Below, piece by piece: positions 59,446-64,000 of a DNA stretch of 64,000 nucleotides. The notes under the pieces are model-generated. The model did no database searches and was not told the origin of the DNA. It saw only the letters and a list, made by a program, of their open reading frames with translations. Where the stretch lies: NCBI RefSeq assembly GCF_028554725.1, contig NC_071671.1, positions 44,858,501-44,922,500 on the forward strand, in the 5' to 3' direction. A program made the position numbers and the translations under genes. Each line of letters starts with the position of its first letter. Position 1 is the stretch's first letter. Source of the stretch: Zeugodacus cucurbitae. Lineage: Eukaryota; Arthropoda; Insecta; Diptera; Tephritidae.

Positions 59446-61290
59446 AAGTTCTGCCAAAAATGAAGCTAGGCACTAAAAAGCAATGGATGCAATGTGTACT
59501 ATAGTTTTTAAAACTATCCATGCTCTCAAGAACCATTAAAGATATTATTTCATAAGGAATTTATGTAATTATTTACCATGAAAACACATAAGTCGAATAA
59601 GCTCTGTAGACCAATCAATAAGGAAAGCTGTGGTGAACCCTGGTTCCCAGAGATTTCTTATTTAAGAGAAAGCATCTTAGTCGGATTTATATACTAGAAC
59701 TCTTGTTAAACGCTTTGTAAAAAACGTTCTCCTGGTCACTTTGTCTCTTCGAAGCTAGATCTTTCATTGATGGGCATCATCGATCGAGATGATATGACTT
59801 TTGTAGTTATGCTCCGTAAGTTACTTTCCTACAATTTAAGTCGGTTAACGCGTTTTTGAAAATAGGGGAATCCAATTACCACTGAAGGTGGGAGACTAAG
59901 GAACACCAATTCATGGAAACTGTTAATTAAACTTATAACCACAAAATGATCTCCAACACTACAAATTCTAGTCTAAATTGTGAAAGGATATAACTTTATA
60001 GTTATTGCAACCACAAATCGTCAAGATCAGTGTCACCAGCTTCCGCTCATCAAATTCCATGCACAGCCATAAAAGGTGTGTCACTACGCCGAAATTATAT
60101 AATTAAAGAGACTGATCTAAAATGAACAAAAATGTTGAGAAATATTGGCAAAATGAAAACAAACGCCCAAATGTTACACTTTATCCTCCCATCATGATTC
60201 TCAGAATTCAGCAATAAAACTTTAAGCAATTGTTTTCAATCAAAATAATTGAAAATTCATGTATTTTTAATAACAAAACAAATTCGCTTTGCTCACTTCA
60301 CTTGCTTTGCTGTTTCTTAATCATACTGTCAATTTTAGCTGCCAATGCGAGAGAGAGTGATGTTTAACATAATTGAGCATGAAATCGATGGCCAAAAATA
60401 GATTTTGCGCTTATTACACTAATTAAAGAAACAAATGGATACGTAAGTATTCTTACGTATTTAGCTAAGTAACGTAAGCAACAAGGCATGGCATAAGTAG
60501 GCTTATAAAAATAGCCGAGTGATTCCCAGAAGGAAAATTCCAAAAATATTTTATTTTCAATATGTGAAGAGATGCAATGGGTATGTCCGAGACTAGACAA
60601 TATGTTTTGCTTTTGTGTAACGGAACATAAAGTATTTCTTGTTTTTCACCGGAAAGAAAATCCCTCACAAACATTCAACAACAAGTACATATTATTTACG
60701 AAGGCAGAAAGACAACAAAAACAATGTGTGGGCAGTATTTAGCGTAACAAGTGTTAAGTACACAGGCTTTACCAGGTATGCGGTGCGGTAGTACTCGACC
60801 AAGATACTAAGCATTCCAGTGCATGAGTGAAGTCAGCCAATTTGAATAGTAAAAGACACATTCTTTAATTTTTGACTTTTGTCGCTAATGGCTTACGCAT
60901 GAGTCAGGTGTGATGATGTGACAGATAGTGGCTTATATGTCAGGGATTATGGGCTTCATTTTACACAAGCATATTCGCAATACTTCGCGAGCCATAGTAA
61001 AAATCATTTAAGGGTGTTATTTATATTTTGAGCTTAATAATTGAAAAATTAAGAATTCTACATTATTTTATTTATTTTTTTAATAAAATTTTCGAATAAT
61101 TTCGAACAAAACAACTCAGAAACAAACGTTCTAGCCATTACCATGAATTTTGTATTTAAGAGAGAACAAATTAGTTCCGAATAAAATATTATAACAGGTG
61201 TTTATTTTAGACTTGTGTTTTTCTATGACGTCTCCCAGCAGAGTCAGTAATTCATGCAAGCAAGGATATATTTCGCATCACTTTTACTCT
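59446..61290. other. Non-coding, nothing recognised
   Basis: AT-rich; only short frames. Confidence 0.45.
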
Positions 61291-61291
61291 A

Positions 61292-62100
61292 ATGGACAAA
61301 GCGCATATTCAGAGACGCTGTATAGTGCGCAACGAATATTGCTGTGGTAGAGTAGAATATCGAAGATGGGCTGAAGGAGTCCATAAGCTGTACCTATACA
61401 CTTTTTGGGAGATTTTGCGGAAAAATCTCGGTTTTCGGGCTTACAAAATCCAAGTCATGCAAGAATTGATGCCAAACGACCATCAGGCACGTTATATGTT
61501 CGGTGGTAGATTTTCACTAGACAATTTTGTTTAGCGAAGAATTGGTACTTTGGTCGAATGGGTACGTTAACCCTTTCGATCCGAAAAGCCGTTGAAGTAA
61601 ATAAAACTTATTTCGCGTAATAAATCGAGATGACAGGTATTGGAAAATTTAAAATTATTATTATTTAAAATACCACGAATGTAAACAAATACCGTCAAGA
61701 ATAGTATAAGCTACGAAAAGAGACTAATTTAAACTTTTTTAACCACTTATTTTCTACGCTAGGCACCTTTGAAAATACACCGGGACACATAGGACCCGTT
61801 CAGATCGAAAGGGTTAACAAGTAAAATTGTCGTATTTGGAGATGATAATAATCCACAAGTATGATCTATGGACAGAGAGAAACACTGTCATATTTTTTCA
61901 AAAATGAACCCAGTCATAATATTACAATCAATGGGGAACGCAATAGAGCCATGATTAATGAATTTGGTGCCTGAATTGGATAATGTTGTTATGGACGTCC
62001 TTTGGTTTCAGCAAGACAGCGCTACATGCCATACAGCCAATGTTACAATCAATTTATTGAATGCAACTTTTGATGACTGACTACGGTGTTCAAACTATGT
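61292..62100 (+). pseudogene. Decayed mariner transposase, split by a MITE
   Basis: 61292-61534 reads '..FWEILRKNLGFRAYKIQV', MQELMPNDHQAR. After a frameshift come the remnant of the catalytic SEE/DEA region, 'LVLWSNGYV', then 'NCRIW' (after 61817), 'NITINGERNRAMINE' and 'QQDSATCHTAN'-like text in other frames. The order equals the mariner at 49647. Multiple stops and frameshifts; older than the 49.6 kb copy. The MITE at 61571-61813 interrupts it exactly between GYV and NKxNCRIW. Confidence 0.75.
61571..61813. mobile_element. piggyBac-like MITE (TTAA duplication)
   Basis: 243 bp with inverted ends CCCTTTCGATC...GATCGAAAGGG, flanked by TTAA at 61567-61570 and 61814-61817. TTAA duplications and CCC starts are hallmarks of piggyBac-type elements. 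Removing it and one TTAA restores continuity of the surrounding mariner frame, which proves it is an insertion. No coding capacity. Confidence 0.85.
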
Positions 62101-62289
62101 TCTTGGTCAGTATCAATGCGGCTATACATTGCCACATGAAGATGTGGTATCCTGAATATAAAGATCCTTCTTAGAATAGGCTCCCAATTTCTTGGTCTTG
62201 TTTTACAGAACTTTTCTCATAAATTAAATAAAAAAGTTCATGGAGAATACTTATGTACTTATCGAGGGGCAACAACATCCAACATACTT

Positions 62290-63250
62290 AACAAGTAAGG
62301 AAAGGCTAAGTTCGGGTGCAACCGAAAATTTTACACTCTCGCAATTTATTGCTATATTTTTATTAAGATAACACACAAATTGACCCATATATTCGGCATA
62401 AAGTCCAATAGAAAAACAAAATCATCATATATAGTATATAATTCCTGAATCGATTTCACTCATTTTCACCACCAAAATACATTATATGTATGCTAATATT
62501 ATATCGTATCGTATTTTTGAAAATGCAATAATTTGGTATATGAGAGCTAGGGGATTAAGACCCGATTTAACCATTTCTGGTACAGAGACACACTATTAGA
62601 AAAAAAATATTTCCTCTGAATTAAATTAAGATATCTGAGAGGTTGAAAAATTACCCTAAGGCACTGAGTTCTTCATATCCGATATCCAGGGCATTGAAAA
62701 CTTATAGTGCGATTTCGACAATTTTTTCACAAGTGATGCCACAGATCATTTACAGTATTTGTGTAAAGTTTTATTTCGCTATCTTCATTGATTCCTTATG
62801 CACATATTATAAAGTGAGGGAATGATATCATTTTCCATTCTATAAAAAATCTGAGTTCTGCTAGTCTCTGCTATTTCTTCTGTAAAATTTAGTAATTTTC
62901 AACCTAACCTTTGTAGAGGAGGTGGGCGTGGTTATTATCCAATTTCAACTATTTCCTCATGGTGTATGGTGGGGTAAGCAGACCTCTCACGGTCCCAAGG
63001 AACATGTGTACAACTTTCGTCAAGATATTTGATATATTTTTACTCAAGTTATCCATTGCAGGGACGGACGGACAGATAGACATTCGAATTTCTACTCTAC
63101 TCGTCACGCTGATGACTTTGGTATATTGGTATATATAACCCAATATCTCAGTCGTTTAGTTTTATGACTTACAAACAACCGTTATATGAACAAAACTAAA
63201 AACTAACACGACTATACTATCTTTAGCAACTTTGTTGCGAGAGTATAAAA
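62290..63250 (+). repeat. Dispersed repeat family A, copy 4
   Basis: 'aacaagtaaggaaaggctaa' and 'actctcgcaa' at the start, 'ttgcgagagtata' at the end. About 960 bp, with internal deletions relative to copy 1. Short GACGGACA block at 63061-63075. Confidence 0.75.
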
Positions 63251-64000
63251 ATAAATATTGAAAGTAAATAGAGTCAACATTCGTTTTTAAAAACAAATTG
63301 CGACAACACTTGTCCAGATTATTGAAAATACATGGCACTATGCTATGTTGTTGTGTGCATAACACAACATAACAAAAATTTAAAAATTTACGCAATAGAA
63401 ATTCCACGCTTGGAAAACTCACTTATTGCACAATTACACAGCATGAGAAATACCCGTTTCATTTACAAAATTTACAATAAATGTAAACAAAATTTAAAAA
63501 CAATAAAAATATATACACACATACACATGCGTATTGAATTTAATGAGAATATTTGCTTAATATGTACAAATACTTAAAAATGAAAATTAAAAAAAAAAAT
63601 ACTTAAAAATTTATTCGACATAAAATTGTAACTAAAGTTGTACTTAATGTATACAAATGTATAATTGTGTTTATGTATTTATGTGTGTGCGCATTACAAA
63701 ATCACTTAAGAATTTGAAGCGTTGGCACAATAATTACTAAATTCAATGTAATTGTATAAAATTTGTGGGCTGAAAATTTAATTTTTTCAAAATCAATAAA
63801 CGCCTGGTATTGAAAAATCGGGGCATTTCAGCAAAAACAACAAAAAAAACTTTAAAATTGGATTAAATCAAACAAATTGCTTATTACGGAAAATAGCGGC
63901 ATACAACTGTGGTCATGAGGCATTCCAAACAAAAATCAATGACCACACAACCATGGTTGCCAGATGAGGATAATTTTTGAATGAGAAATGAATGTGTATG
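63251..64000. other. AT-rich non-coding
   Basis: No feature supported. Confidence 0.45.

Overview
The window is animal nuclear DNA: very AT-rich, with long introns, GT-AG splice sites and fly-type transposon debris. It looks like a higher fly (Diptera, Brachycera). A tephritid fruit fly is my best inference, because several mariner copies have the DD41D signature of the rosa clade (first described from Ceratitis) and the dispersed repeats look like ones I recall from tephritids and other flies. No species name can be proved from the sequence alone. Most of the window is non-coding.

Three protein-coding genes can be supported by splice-consistent reading frames. (1) About 17.2-28.1 kb, plus strand: a secreted tryptophan/lysine/proline-rich repeat protein (448 residues, 53 of them Trp). 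A short first exon at 17370 supplies the start of the signal peptide, followed by a ~9 kb phase-0 intron and one large exon (26363-27685). (2) About 29.0-30.9 kb, minus strand, convergent with the first: a smaller secreted relative (180 residues) in three exons, with the same tryptophan module and a Ser-rich tail. Its first intron holds a dead non-LTR retrotransposon fragment. (3) 37.1-43.6 kb and beyond, minus strand: the fly orthologue of RalGPS, a Ral GTPase exchange factor with a CDC25/RasGEF domain and a C-terminal PH domain. Six exons are resolved to the base; the 5' end lies further right and was not found.

The rest is intergenic or intronic DNA with many mobile-element remains. These comprise four same-orientation copies of a ~1.2 kb repeat bounded by 'tatactctcgcaa' and 'ttgcgagagtata' (2.1, 38.8, 59.1 and 62.3 kb), one copy of a related-looking repeat ending in a 'taccctg..cagggta'-type palindrome (23.2 kb), and mariner copies or fragments at 12.7, 32.7, 49.6 and 61.3 kb. 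The 49.6 kb mariner keeps both ends and an open C-terminal transposase half; the 61.3 kb one is split by a piggyBac-like TTAA-flanked MITE. There are also pogo-like elements ending CAGT with TA duplications (0-0.1, 11.5, ~33.0 kb) and C-terminal fragments of a non-LTR retrotransposon (5.6, 8.3, 15.0, 29.9 kb).

The most unusual biology is the convergent pair of tryptophan-grid proteins. In the large one nearly every Trp sits 4 or 8 residues from the next, giving a 24-residue super-repeat (4-4-8-8) capped by histidine clusters. Both genes carry a phase-0 intron inside the signal peptide. I infer an extracellular structural (cuticle, chorion or similar) role, but no functional domain is recognisable.
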